This document shows, piece by piece, positions 1 to 7,882 of a stretch of 46,083 bases of DNA. The first letter of the stretch is position 1. Each line of letters begins with the position of its first letter. The DNA lies in contig JAAYKC010000076.1 in the NCBI GenBank assembly GCA_012522645.1, positions 1-46,083 on the forward strand, read 5' to 3'. The notes below the pieces were generated by a model. That model had not been told where the DNA came from. It did no database searches and worked only from the letters and a program-made list of their open reading frames with translations. This DNA is from Thermoplasmatales archaeon (GTDB lineage Archaea; Thermoplasmatota; Thermoplasmata; Methanomassiliicoccales; Methanomethylophilaceae). The translations under genes and the position numbers were made by a program.

Positions 1-449
1 ACGCTGTTCCCGATGATCAGAGATTCAAGACCTGTACACTCGTAGAACGCTTCTTTGCCTATGGACGTGACGCCGTTCCCGATGGTTACGGAGGCGAGAC
101 TCGTGCAATATGCGAATGCATCGCCCTCTATGGATTTCACACTGTCCGGGATCTCGATGGATGCAAGGAATGCGCACTCCTGGAATGCCCTTTCGCCTAT
201 GGATTCCACGCTGTTCCCGATTATTACGGATGAGAGGTTTGTGCAGCGGAAGAATGTTTCATTCCCTATGGATTCCACGCTGTCCCCGATTATTACGGAT
301 GAGAGGTTTGTGCAGTGATAGAATGCTTTATTGCCTACGGTCTTCACACTGTCCGGGATCTCAACGGATGTCAGGGATGTGCACCTTAAGAATGCCTCAT
401 CCCCTATGGATTTCACGCTGTTCCCGATAATTATGAATGAGAGCTTTGT
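1..449 (-). pseudogene. Continuation of the BspA-like repeat gene beyond an in-frame TGA (runs off the window)
   Basis: Reading on past the TGA at 450-452 without changing frame gives about six further 23-residue repeats and no other stop down to base 1. The TGA falls exactly where every other repeat has the conserved cysteine (F-x-x-C-T-x-L), so a single change from TGC or TGT explains it. The rest of the gene, including any C-terminal anchor, lies outside the window. Options are a recent nonsense mutation, a sequencing error, or recoding; recoding has no support here because no selenocysteine machinery is visible in the window. Confidence 0.7.
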
Positions 450-1245
450 TCATCCGGAGAACATCTGATTGTCTATGGTTTCTACGCCGTCCCCGATGAT
501 CACGGAAGAGAGATTCGTACAACCATAGAATGCCCCGCCGCCTACGGACTTGACGCCGTCACCGATGATCACGGATGCCAGACTCGTACACTGCGAGAAT
601 GCCCCGCTGCCTATGGATTCTACACTGTCAGGGATATCGATGGATGTCAGGGACGTGCACTCTGAGAATGTTGCATTGAGTATGGAGCCAACACCGTTCT
701 TGATGGTCACGGAAGAGAGATTCGTGCAGCCCATGAAGGTTGCATTGCCTATGGATTCCACGCCGCTGCCTATGGTCACGGAAGAGAGATTCTTGCATTG
801 AGAGAACGCTGTGTTGTCTATGATTTTAACACTGTCCGGGATCTCAACGGATGTCAGGGATGCACATTCCGAGAACGCGCTGCTGCCTATGAATTCCACT
901 CCGTTTCCGAGGGATATGGAGGTCAGGTTCGCACATCGCATGAATGCAGCATTGTCCAGGGATCTCACATTATCGGGGATAATCACAGAAGTGAGGCCTA
1001 TGCAGCAATTGAATGCCCCGCCGCCTATGGATTCCACGCCGCCGCCTATGGATACAGTTGTAAGATTTACACAACAGTTGAATGCCCCGCCGCCTATGGA
1101 CGTGACGCTGTCCGGAATGATCACAGAATTGAGAAATGTTTTGTTTCCGAATGAATTATTGCCTATGGCGACCACTGTTTTTCCGTTGACCTCCCCCGGG
1201 ATCTCGATATCTGTCAGGGAACCTGTGTATTCGGTAATAGTCGCA
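1..1245 (-). repeat. Array of 69-bp repeats encoding LRR_5 units
   Basis: About sixteen consecutive 69-bp units each encode one 23-residue leucine-rich repeat. Near-identical DNA segments recur between units, for example the block encoding IGDSVESIG. Units ending in IPDSV and in IGNGV are interspersed. Such an array allows unequal recombination, which fits the contracted copy nearby. Confidence 0.8.
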
Positions 1246-1391
1246 TCCGTGCCGTCGAATGTGTATAAGAAACCTTCATATTCTCCGCTTCCCAGCGGAT
1301 CCGCTCCGGTGTTCGTATAGTTCGACAGCATCAGAATCGGCAGGACCAGAGCGATCGCCAGGGCGATCATGGCATAGAATCGTTTGTTCAT
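450..1391 (-). CDS. BspA-like leucine-rich-repeat surface protein, open part up to an in-frame TGA
   Basis: The N-terminus has a charged start (MNKRF) and a hydrophobic stretch of about 20 residues typical of a signal peptide, so the protein is probably exported. After a spacer of about 45 residues it consists of about ten 23-residue BspA-type (LRR_5) repeats. Each repeat carries an F-x-x-C-x-x-L core followed by IPDSV or IGNGV and then S-I-G. Such proteins are cell-surface adhesion or interaction proteins in gut bacteria and gut archaea; the ligand is unknown. The frame ends at TGA 450-452, but the same repeats continue in the same frame to the window edge, so this is not the natural C-terminus. 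A TATA box (1421-1429) lies about 30 nt upstream of the ATG. The family assignment is clear; whether the gene is functional is not. Confidence 0.8.
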   Translation of the reverse strand: MNKRFYAMIALAIALVLPILMLSNYTNTGADPLGSGEYEGFLYTFDGTDATITEYTGSLTDIEIPGEVNGKTVVAIGNNSFGNKTFLNSVIIPDSVTSIGGGAFNCCVNLTTVSIGGGVESIGGGAFNCCIGLTSVIIPDNVRSLDNAAFMRCANLTSISLGNGVEFIGSSAFSECASLTSVEIPDSVKIIDNTAFSQCKNLSSVTIGSGVESIGNATFMGCTNLSSVTIKNGVGSILNATFSECTSLTSIDIPDSVESIGSGAFSQCTSLASVIIGDGVKSVGGGAFYGCTNLSSVIIGDGVETIDNQMFSG

Positions 1392-1660
1392 TGCAACCCA
1401 TGACGAGAATTTATTTTTATGCGTATATAAACTGCACTTATTTTCTGATATCAGACGGAAGATTTTTTTGTTGATGCCTGGAAAATACAGCCTCCGGCTC
1501 AGAAACCGTTATACTTATAACATGTTCCGGAACAAGATATAAAAGTAACGGATTATGTTAAATATGAATTGGAGTGATGCACAACCTGCAAGAAAGGGAG
1601 AATTTCAAAGTTTTGGTGCGTGTCCGTTATTTTTTCACAGGGACCTTCCCCATTCAGGGT
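1319..1660 (-). repeat. Tandem-duplicated segment, copy 1 (signal peptide, promoter, upstream DNA)
   Basis: Bases 1319-1393 (signal peptide codons) match 1933-2006 almost base for base. The TATA region matches 2034-2045. A diverged upstream block at about 1573-1660 matches 2192-2275. The distance from TATA to the upstream block is about 147 bases in both copies, so the two segments are collinear duplicates. Nothing else was recognised in 1392-1790. Confidence 0.6.
1420..1430 (-). promoter_or_regulatory. TATA box of the BspA-like gene
   Basis: On the minus strand the sequence reads TTTATATACGC, with its centre about 33 nt upstream of the ATG at 1391. A matching box stands at the same place in the decayed copy. 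Confidence 0.6.
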
Positions 1661-1797
1661 TGGGCGCCGGGGCAACCGTTCCTCTGAATTATGTCAGAAT
1701 GCGGTCCCGTGTTGTTGCCGGCACAACAGGAGATTTAAATCTCCCGGCATCTGATATGAATCAACAGATGCATTAATTGCGGGAAGGATGAAAGGAT

Positions 1798-1819
1798 CCT
1801 GCCGCACGGGTGCGGCAGG
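1798..1819 (-). terminator. Hairpin downstream of the decayed copy, possible terminator
   Basis: A perfect 9-bp stem (CCTGCCGCA / TGCGGCAGG) with a 4-base loop lies 28 bases beyond the remnant's TGA. The following minus-strand bases are only moderately T-rich, so termination is plausible but unproved. Confidence 0.4.
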
Positions 1820-1846
1820 CCCCTTCCGTTTTCAGGAATCTGCTCC

Positions 1847-2006
1847 TCACTGCCTCCCGAGCACCATCGCAGCCATGATCATCGCAAAGATCGCCGCACA
1901 CACCGCCGGGCGGATCCGCCTCAGTGTCCACGCAGTTCGACAGCATCAGAATCGGCAGGATCAGGGCGATCGCCGGGGCTGCCACGGCATAGAACCGTTT
2001 GTTTAT
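1847..2006 (-). pseudogene. Decayed BspA-like copy: signal peptide joined to a probable C-terminal membrane anchor
   Basis: Minus-strand codons read NKRFYA then AIALILPILMLSN, clearly the same signal peptide as the intact neighbour, but the start codon is ATA instead of ATG. The similarity stops after the ADP(P)G residues, where the neighbour begins its spacer. Shifting frame by one base, the next codons read CAAIFAMIMAAMVLGRQ followed by TGA at 1847-1849, which looks like a C-terminal transmembrane anchor. All repeats are missing. The simplest reading is a tandem duplicate that lost its repeat region by internal deletion and then decayed. A short in-frame ORF (1773-1985) starting at an internal ATG is probably not a real gene. 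Confidence 0.55.
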
Positions 2007-2275
2007 TCTGACCGATGCCGGGATCCGTCTTCACGATTATATAAACTGTATTTATGTTCAGCATATTCACAGAATGATTCGGATCACGGCGCTGCAGAAA
2101 ACATCAGCCCGGATCTGAAAATCGTCTTTTTTCAAATAAATCTGCGAACAAAATAAAGAACTGGCGGATTTTTTAAATACAAAGTGAGGTGGTGCATACA
2201 TCGCACAAAAGGTATTTTCCGAGACCCAAATATGCGTTCACAGTCGTTTTTTTACAGGAGGCTGTTCTCATTCAG
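1933..2275 (-). repeat. Tandem-duplicated segment, copy 2
   Basis: Second copy of the signal-peptide, promoter and upstream segment. The signal-peptide codons are best conserved, the upstream DNA only moderately. Shared anchors in the far part are a run of T followed by ACAGG and then CATTCAGG. Confidence 0.6.
2034..2045 (-). promoter_or_regulatory. TATA box of the decayed copy
   Basis: The minus strand reads TTTATATAAT about 35 nt upstream of the former start codon, matching the box of the intact copy in position and surroundings. Confidence 0.45.
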
Positions 2276-2439
2276 GTTCAGTGCTCATGAGATCCGGCTG
2301 AAAACAGCCTGTGACTGTCTGTTTCAGTATATCCGGTGCCATAATGCCTGATGCTCTGAATAATATGTATCTGAGTATAAGCCGGGAATTGTCAACAGGT
2401 TCGTCTTTTTAATTCGATCTCATACCCAGGAGGACCATG

Positions 2440-2455
2440 TGTCTGAATTCAGACA
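2440..2455. promoter_or_regulatory. Perfect 16-bp palindrome upstream of the small membrane gene
   Basis: TGTCTGAATTCAGACA is a perfect inverted repeat about 36 bases before the TATA-like box at 2491-2499, a usual place for a regulator site. It also overlaps a 7-codon reading frame (ATG at 2438, TAA at 2459-2461) preceded by an AGGAGG sequence, so a leader peptide is an alternative reading. Nothing else was recognised in 2276-2490. Confidence 0.35.
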
Positions 2456-2535
2456 AATAAGTACCCATATTCGAACGGATTTTCGTATCCCTTAATATAC
2501 GTTAAATGTCATTTCCGGTCGGGAGGTGAGAATCG

Positions 2536-2757
2536 ATGAGTGCCGTTAAAACAGCCAAGGATATACTGTATGCGCTTCTGTCAATACTTGTGATGATCGT
2601 ACTGGCAATAATATTCTTCATAATAATTCTGTTCATCATAAAGTTCGCAGCAGACACAGTCTTCGAATCTGTTACACTCAGTGCGGATTTCGCTGTTCTG
2701 TCAGCAGTTATCCTAACTGCGGTCAGCATGCTCGGCGGAGCCTATTATGTCGAGTGA
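2536..2757 (+). CDS. Small membrane protein with two predicted helices, function unknown
   Basis: 73 residues with a short charged N-terminus, one long hydrophobic segment (about 10-36) rich in isoleucine, a short polar linker, and a second segment (about 50-69). The start is supported by a strong ribosome binding site, GGAGGTGA, 6 nt upstream, and by a TATA-like box at 2491-2499. A GC hairpin with a T-rich tail follows the stop, so it is probably a single-gene transcript. The protein at 14711-14926 has the same length and layout and may be a paralogue. No function can be given. Confidence 0.65.
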   Translation: MSAVKTAKDILYALLSILVMIVLAIIFFIIILFIIKFAADTVFESVTLSADFAVLSAVILTAVSMLGGAYYVE

Positions 2758-2767
2758 TGAATCAAAC

Positions 2768-2797
2768 GGGGCTCTGCCCCTTTCAATATTTTATTCT
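2768..2797 (+). terminator. Hairpin terminator after the small membrane gene
   Basis: GGGGC-TCT-GCCCC stem-loop (2768-2780) followed by a T-rich stretch, 10 bases after the TGA. Confidence 0.55.
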
Positions 2798-2823
2798 GAA
2801 TCATGCGCCGAGCCTGCTAAAAG

Positions 2824-2832
2824 CTATTATTA
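2824..2832 (+). promoter_or_regulatory. TATA box for the phosphomevalonate dehydratase operon
   Basis: CTATTATTA is centred 26 nt upstream of the ATG at 2854, the spacing expected for a leaderless transcript. Confidence 0.5.
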
Positions 2833-2853
2833 CGTGCCCAACGATACAGGTCC

Positions 2854-4026
2854 ATGGAACTCAGCAGGGAAGAGCAGGCCATCCTGAACGGTGAATCGGG
2901 GGACGGTCCGCGGAAGGCGATGGAGCTCATCGTCGCTTTGGGCAGGATATACGGGGCGGAGGGTCTCGTGGACATAACATCGGCGCACCTGTCCGGCGCA
3001 TCATACAAGACGATAGGGGACGGAGGACTGCTGTATCTGGAGGATATGGCGGCGGGAGGCTCCATGGTGAAGGTGCCGTCCACACTGAACCCGATAGGTA
3101 TGGACCGCGGGAGATGGAGCGAGATGCACATCTCAGAGGATTTCGCCAAGAAGCAGCTGAGGATCGTGGAGCTCTACGGGAAGATGGGCGTGATGACCAC
3201 CTGCTCATGCACCCCGTATCTCGGTGAGAACGTCCCGAAGTTCGGCGATCACGTATCGTGGGCGGAGTCCTCAGCTCTGTCGATGGTGAACTCCATGATA
3301 GGTGCCAGGACAAACAGGGAAGGAGGTCCCGGGGCCCTTGCCGCAGCGATACTGGGCAAGACCGCGAAATACGGTTATCATCTCGATGAGAACAGGAGGC
3401 CGACCGTGGTCATAGATGCCGATATAGGCGATTCCCTCTTCGAGCACTCCCTTCTGGGTCAGGCCGTGGGGTCCGGGATAGGCGGCGGTGTCCCTTATTT
3501 CAGAGGCATATCCCCGGATATGGATCAGGCGAAGACCATGGCGGGAGCCATGGCCGCATCCGGGGCGGTGGCGATGTTCCATGTGGAAGGCGTCACGCCC
3601 GAGGCGAAGGACCAGGACATCTCCGGTCTGGATGTCATAACGATAGGGGATGCGGAGATAAAGGAGGCCGCGGACCGGCTCAATACCGCGGAGGAGGTGC
3701 AGCTGATAGCCCTCGGATGCCCCCATCTGTCGGAGAGGGAGATGAAGGAGATAGCCGGCCTGCTCAAGGGGAAGAAGAAGAGAGGGGATGCGGAGATATG
3801 GTTCTGCACCTCGGAATCAGTAAGAGCCAGATGCCCGGATGAGGTCAGGATAATGGAAGGATTCGGCCCCGTTCTTGCGGATACGTGCATGGTGGTCTCG
3901 CCCATAGAGGGCACCTTCGGGAGGACAGGCACGAACTCGTGCAAGGCCGGGAACTACCTGCCGACCCTGTGCTCGCAGAAGGTCATGTGCAGGGACATCG
4001 CGGATCTTCTGAGGGTGATATCATGA
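2854..4026 (+). CDS. Phosphomevalonate dehydratase large subunit (aconitase X catalytic domain)
   Basis: The 390-residue protein is a DUF521/aconitase X large subunit. In archaea this family forms, with a small subunit, the iron-sulfur enzyme that dehydrates (R)-5-phosphomevalonate to trans-anhydromevalonate 5-phosphate in the modified mevalonate pathway for isoprenoid lipids. Visible features are the T-C-S-C-T-P-Y segment near residues 114-120, the G-E-N-V-P-K-F motif and the W-A-E-S-S-A region typical of the family. C-terminal cysteines (near 348 and 364) are candidate cluster ligands together with that near 116. The next gene overlaps by ATGA and encodes the partner. A TATA box 26 nt before the ATG points to a leaderless transcript. 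The family assignment is firm; the substrate is inferred from archaeal relatives. Confidence 0.88.
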   Translation: MELSREEQAILNGESGDGPRKAMELIVALGRIYGAEGLVDITSAHLSGASYKTIGDGGLLYLEDMAAGGSMVKVPSTLNPIGMDRGRWSEMHISEDFAKKQLRIVELYGKMGVMTTCSCTPYLGENVPKFGDHVSWAESSALSMVNSMIGARTNREGGPGALAAAILGKTAKYGYHLDENRRPTVVIDADIGDSLFEHSLLGQAVGSGIGGGVPYFRGISPDMDQAKTMAGAMAASGAVAMFHVEGVTPEAKDQDISGLDVITIGDAEIKEAADRLNTAEEVQLIALGCPHLSEREMKEIAGLLKGKKKRGDAEIWFCTSESVRARCPDEVRIMEGFGPVLADTCMVVSPIEGTFGRTGTNSCKAGNYLPTLCSQKVMCRDIADLLRVIS

Positions 4027-4805
4027 TGATACAGGGAAGGCCGATCTCCCCCGGCAGGGCGGAAGGCGAGGTCCTCGTGATAGATGACGCATTCAGCTTC
4101 CTGGGGGGAGTGGACGCATCCACGGGCGAGCTGAAGGTCAGCCCCGGCGGCAACGTAGCGGGGAAGGTGCTCGTATTCCCGAGCGGCAAAGGAAGCACCG
4201 TAGGGTCCTTCGTGATGTACGATCTCAAGGTCCACGGGAAGGCTCCCGCTGCCGTGATCAATGCGTCTGCGGAGACGATAGTGACCACGGGCGCCGTGAT
4301 CTCATCCATCCCCATGATCGATAAAGTGGATGTGTCACTATTCAGGACAGGTGACACCGTGAAGGTGGATGCCGACAACGGGACGGCGGAAATAGAGAAC
4401 GTAACGGTAACGGATTCCGTTTCGTCCGTGATCCTGATAGACGGCAGGATCCTGATGCTCAGGCGCCCGGACGGTGCGCGCTCGTACCCCGGCAGATGGT
4501 CCTTGTGCGCAGGCAAGGTCGAGGAAGGGGAGGACCCGGAGACCGCTGCGGTCAGGGAGATCATGGAGGAGACCGGCATAGAGGCGGGCAAACCGCTGGG
4601 GAGGATAGATCCGATACTCGTCAGGGAGAAGAGCACCGTATGGAGGGTGAGCCCGTTCATATTCAGGGCGGACGGGGAGGTCCCGTCCCTGAACTCGGAG
4701 AACACAGCATACAGGCTCTGCTCACCCGATGAGGTGATCTCCTGCGACAGGCTGGTGGAGCGCACCCCTGAGGCCGTGAAGGCCCTTCTGGACCTCACAC
4801 GCTGA
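4023..4805 (+). CDS. Phosphomevalonate dehydratase small subunit (DUF126) fused to a Nudix hydrolase domain
   Basis: Residues 1-128 are the aconitase X swivel domain (DUF126): GRPISPGRAEG, then P-S-G-K-G-S-T-V-G-S (53-62) carrying the conserved serine, then the VTTGAV segment. Residues 130-258 form a Nudix domain with a complete Nudix box from G164 to I186 (G-x5-E-x7-R-E-x-x-E-E-x-G-I). The ATG overlaps the stop of the large-subunit gene, so the two are translationally coupled. The usual small subunit is only about 130 residues, so the fusion is unusual. The Nudix half may act on an isoprenoid or nucleoside diphosphate; this is inference. The gene ends 11 bases inside the convergent ileS. Confidence 0.82.
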   Translation: MMIQGRPISPGRAEGEVLVIDDAFSFLGGVDASTGELKVSPGGNVAGKVLVFPSGKGSTVGSFVMYDLKVHGKAPAAVINASAETIVTTGAVISSIPMIDKVDVSLFRTGDTVKVDADNGTAEIENVTVTDSVSSVILIDGRILMLRRPDGARSYPGRWSLCAGKVEEGEDPETAAVREIMEETGIEAGKPLGRIDPILVREKSTVWRVSPFIFRADGEVPSLNSENTAYRLCSPDEVISCDRLVERTPEAVKALLDLTR

Positions 4806-7743
4806 TCGATATCCCGATCACGATCTCCCTGCCGGAGACATCCCACGTCTTGACGGACTCGCCTCCGGGGCTGTCGGTGAAGACAAGCTTCTTCGCCCTG
4901 ACCTCTCCGGCTATGTGTCCGACCCAGGAGGAAACGGACCCTTCCAGGTCCTCCTCCGCCTTTATCTCGCAGAAGATATAATCCTCCACATCGAGCTTCA
5001 TGTCCTTGCGCATCTGCTGGATGCGGCGTATCAGTTCCCTGGCATAGCCTTCCGATGCTATCTCCGGCGTAACCTCGAAATCCACGAGGACATCGCCGGG
5101 GCCGAAGCTGACCGCCACAAGCTCCCTGTTCTTCCCGGGGGCCTTGTCCGTGTACTCCACGGATTTTATGTTGCCCTGCTGTGCCAGCACAGCGCCGAAC
5201 ACATTTACGGCGTCCGTGGTCTCCTTATCTCCGCATATGATGACGGACTTGAGGGGCCATCTGAGCTTGCTGCCCATCTTCTGCCTCTCCGCCGCGATTA
5301 TCTCGACGATATCCTGGATCAGCTTCATGCTGTACTCCAGATCGTCGCGTATGAGGTCCGCATCCCACGACGGCCAGTCCTCCATGTGAACGGATTCCAG
5401 TCTCCCTCCCATGTGGAGGTACACCTCCTCGGCTATGTGGGGGCATACAGGGGCGATCGTCAGAGCGGTGCTCATTATGGCATAGTGCAGCGTGAAGTAG
5501 GATGCGTTCTTGTCCCTCGCCGCATCCTCGTCCTCGGACCATGTGCGGTCCCTGACCAGGCGGACATACCATCTGGACAGGTCCTCAAGGATGTACTCCT
5601 CCAGGACGCGGGTCAGCCTGTGCAGCTCCCTCCCCTCCAGGTATTCGGCGGCATCCCTCTTCATCTTCTCGGTCCTGGATATCATCCAGCGGTCCTCGTC
5701 CCTGAGGCAGTCCCTCATGGAGTCCATGTTGTGGGCGTCCGGGTCGTAACCGTCTATGTTCATGTATGTGGACGCGAAGTTCACAACGTTCCAGTAGGTG
5801 TTCAGGACCTTGCGCCCGTTCTTCGGACCGTCCTTCTGGAAGGCCGTATCATCCCACGGGGCGTTGGACCTCAGCATGTAGAACCTGAGAGGGTCCGCAC
5901 CTGTCTGGTCCATTATCTCCACGGGATCGATGACGTTGCCTTTGGACTTGGACATCTTCTGCCCCTTGGGATCCAGGATCCACCCGTGCATCATCACCTC
6001 GTCGTAAGGTGCTCTGTCGAAGGAGATCACTCCCGCCGCCAGCTGGGAATAGAACCATCCCCTCGTCTGATCGTGGGCCTCGACGATGAATCTCGCAGGC
6101 CACCATTCCTCGAACTGCTTCTTATCGGAAGGCCAGCCCAGATCGGCCCATCCTGCAACGCCGGAGTCGAACCATACGTCGAGGACGTCCTTGACGCGGT
6201 GCATCTCCCCTCCGCATTCGGGGCATCTGAACGTGACCTCATCTATCCAGGGCCTGTGGGTGTCCATGCCCTCTGTGTAGTTGTTGCCTTCCTTCAGCTC
6301 ATCGTATGTGCCGATCACGCGCTTCTCGCCGCAGCGGCACGTCCATACGGGCATGGGGATCCCCCAGTACCTCTGCCTGGATATGCACCAGTCCCTGGCA
6401 CCCTCAACCCAGTTCCTCTCCCTGGATGTCCCGGCCCATTCAGGGACCCATTTGACCCTGTCCACCTCTGCCAGCATCTTATCCTTGATGGCGGTGACCT
6501 TGAGGAACCATTGATTCGTGTTCCTGTATATGATGGCGGATTTGCATCTCCAGCAGTGCCCGTAGCGGTGCGCGACCTTCTCTGATGCGAACAGGACCCC
6601 TTTCTCATCCAGATGCTTCAGCAGGTCCTGGTCCGAGGCCTTGACCTTCCTGCCGGCCATGAGCGGGAAGGCCTCGGTGAACCTGCCCGCCTCGTTCACG
6701 GGGCAGAACGGGTCCAGCCCGTACTTCTTCCCCGTCTCGTAGTCATCGGGTCCGAAGCCGGGCGCGGTGTGGACCAGTCCCGTATTATCATTCTCAACGT
6801 AATCGGCGAGGACGACCCTGTGCCTCCACTCCGTCTTCTTACGATACTTGTCGTCGATGTCGAAAGGCGGTATGTATTCCAGGCCTTCCAGGTCCCTGCC
6901 CTTCATCCTTTCGAGGACCTCCGTCCCGGTGAATCCGCCGGCGGATGCCACGTGCCCCGTCTGCGATTCAAGTATGATCACGGTCTTCGAGCGGCCGCCG
7001 CCTGTCATCCTCACTTTGGCATAATCAAAATCGGGATGCGCCGCCACGGCCATGTTGGACGGCAGCGTCCAGGGGGTGGTGGTCCATATCAGCAGGGAGC
7101 CATCGCCTTCTTTGAGAGGGAACTCCACCATCACCGACGGGTCCTTCTCGTCCCAGTACTCGATCTCGGCCTCAGCCAGGGCGGTCTCGCACCTGGGGCA
7201 CCAGGTGAGGACCCTGGAATCCGAGACCAGCAGGTCCTTGTCATAGGCCCTGGACAGGGTCCACCATGCCGCTTCTATGAAATCAGGCCTCAGCGTCTGA
7301 TAAGGCTCATCCCAGTCCATCCAAACGCCCAGCCTCCTGAATTGATCGGTCATGCTCCCGCGGAGCTCCTGAGCGAAATTCTTGCATGTGGTCACGAAAT
7401 TATCGATGCCGAACTCCTCTATCTCCCTCTTGGAGCGGACGCCTATCTTCTTCTCGACCTGCACCTCGATGGGGAGGCCGTGCATATCGAATCCGGGCTG
7501 GTCGCGGACGTTGTAGCCCTTCATGCGCCAGAAGCGTATCAGGACGTCCTTGATCGTCTTGTTCATCGCCGTGCCGAGGTGGATCGACCCCGTCGTGTAC
7601 GGCGGGCCGTCGAGGAAGTAGAACTTCTCCCCTTCGGACCTGAACTCCCTGGTCTTCCCGTAGATGTTGTCTTTCTCCCAGAAATCCTGGACGCCTTTCT
7701 CTATTGCCGGTGCGTTATAATCTGATCTGACCTGCTTTATCAT
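4795..7743 (-). CDS. ileS: Isoleucyl-tRNA synthetase
   Basis: 982-residue class I aminoacyl-tRNA synthetase that charges tRNA-Ile. It has the HIGH-type motif (HLGT, in PPYTTGSIHLGTAMNK), the KMSKS motif followed by KGN, an editing domain in between, an anticodon-binding domain, and CxxC pairs (CPRC, CWRC, CRCG, CPEC) for zinc. The layout is the archaeal/eukaryotic type. The frame is open upstream to 7989, but that would run into the FEN1 gene. The ATG at 7743 begins MIKQVRSDYNAP, which fits family N-termini, and has GGAGTGG upstream. A TATA-like box lies at about 7803-7811. Confidence 0.95.
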   Translation of the reverse strand: MIKQVRSDYNAPAIEKGVQDFWEKDNIYGKTREFRSEGEKFYFLDGPPYTTGSIHLGTAMNKTIKDVLIRFWRMKGYNVRDQPGFDMHGLPIEVQVEKKIGVRSKREIEEFGIDNFVTTCKNFAQELRGSMTDQFRRLGVWMDWDEPYQTLRPDFIEAAWWTLSRAYDKDLLVSDSRVLTWCPRCETALAEAEIEYWDEKDPSVMVEFPLKEGDGSLLIWTTTPWTLPSNMAVAAHPDFDYAKVRMTGGGRSKTVIILESQTGHVASAGGFTGTEVLERMKGRDLEGLEYIPPFDIDDKYRKKTEWRHRVVLADYVENDNTGLVHTAPGFGPDDYETGKKYGLDPFCPVNEAGRFTEAFPLMAGRKVKASDQDLLKHLDEKGVLFASEKVAHRYGHCWRCKSAIIYRNTNQWFLKVTAIKDKMLAEVDRVKWVPEWAGTSRERNWVEGARDWCISRQRYWGIPMPVWTCRCGEKRVIGTYDELKEGNNYTEGMDTHRPWIDEVTFRCPECGGEMHRVKDVLDVWFDSGVAGWADLGWPSDKKQFEEWWPARFIVEAHDQTRGWFYSQLAAGVISFDRAPYDEVMMHGWILDPKGQKMSKSKGNVIDPVEIMDQTGADPLRFYMLRSNAPWDDTAFQKDGPKNGRKVLNTYWNVVNFASTYMNIDGYDPDAHNMDSMRDCLRDEDRWMISRTEKMKRDAAEYLEGRELHRLTRVLEEYILEDLSRWYVRLVRDRTWSEDEDAARDKNASYFTLHYAIMSTALTIAPVCPHIAEEVYLHMGGRLESVHMEDWPSWDADLIRDDLEYSMKLIQDIVEIIAAERQKMGSKLRWPLKSVIICGDKETTDAVNVFGAVLAQQGNIKSVEYTDKAPGKNRELVAVSFGPGDVLVDFEVTPEIASEGYARELIRRIQQMRKDMKLDVEDYIFCEIKAEEDLEGSVSSWVGHIAGEVRAKKLVFTDSPGGESVKTWDVSGREIVIGISISV

Positions 7744-7882
7744 CGCCAGCCACTCCGGACCGGGTATATCTTGCCCGGCCGTGGGCCCTGATTGCGGAGG
7801 TCGTTTATAAAACAGCACCATCCGCTGAGAAGAGTCAGACCGGCGGAATACGTTCCCTCTGACCGCATCATCCGGTGCAGGA

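Noticed and set aside
450-452. Selenocysteine codon in the repeat protein
   Set aside because: A cysteine position is suggestive, but there is no sign of selenocysteine machinery and surface repeat proteins are not known selenoproteins; a mutation is simpler.
1-1245. CRISPR-like array
   Set aside because: The regular 69-base repeats are codon-phased and encode leucine-rich repeats without unique spacers.
1555-1776. 73-residue plus-strand frame between the two BspA-like copies
   Set aside because: It lies in the duplicated non-coding upstream segment, the other copy does not keep the frame, and the sequence has no protein-like features.
4915-6585. 556-residue plus-strand frame opposite ileS
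   Set aside because: It is antisense to a clear isoleucyl-tRNA synthetase; high GC at third positions makes long shadow frames common here.
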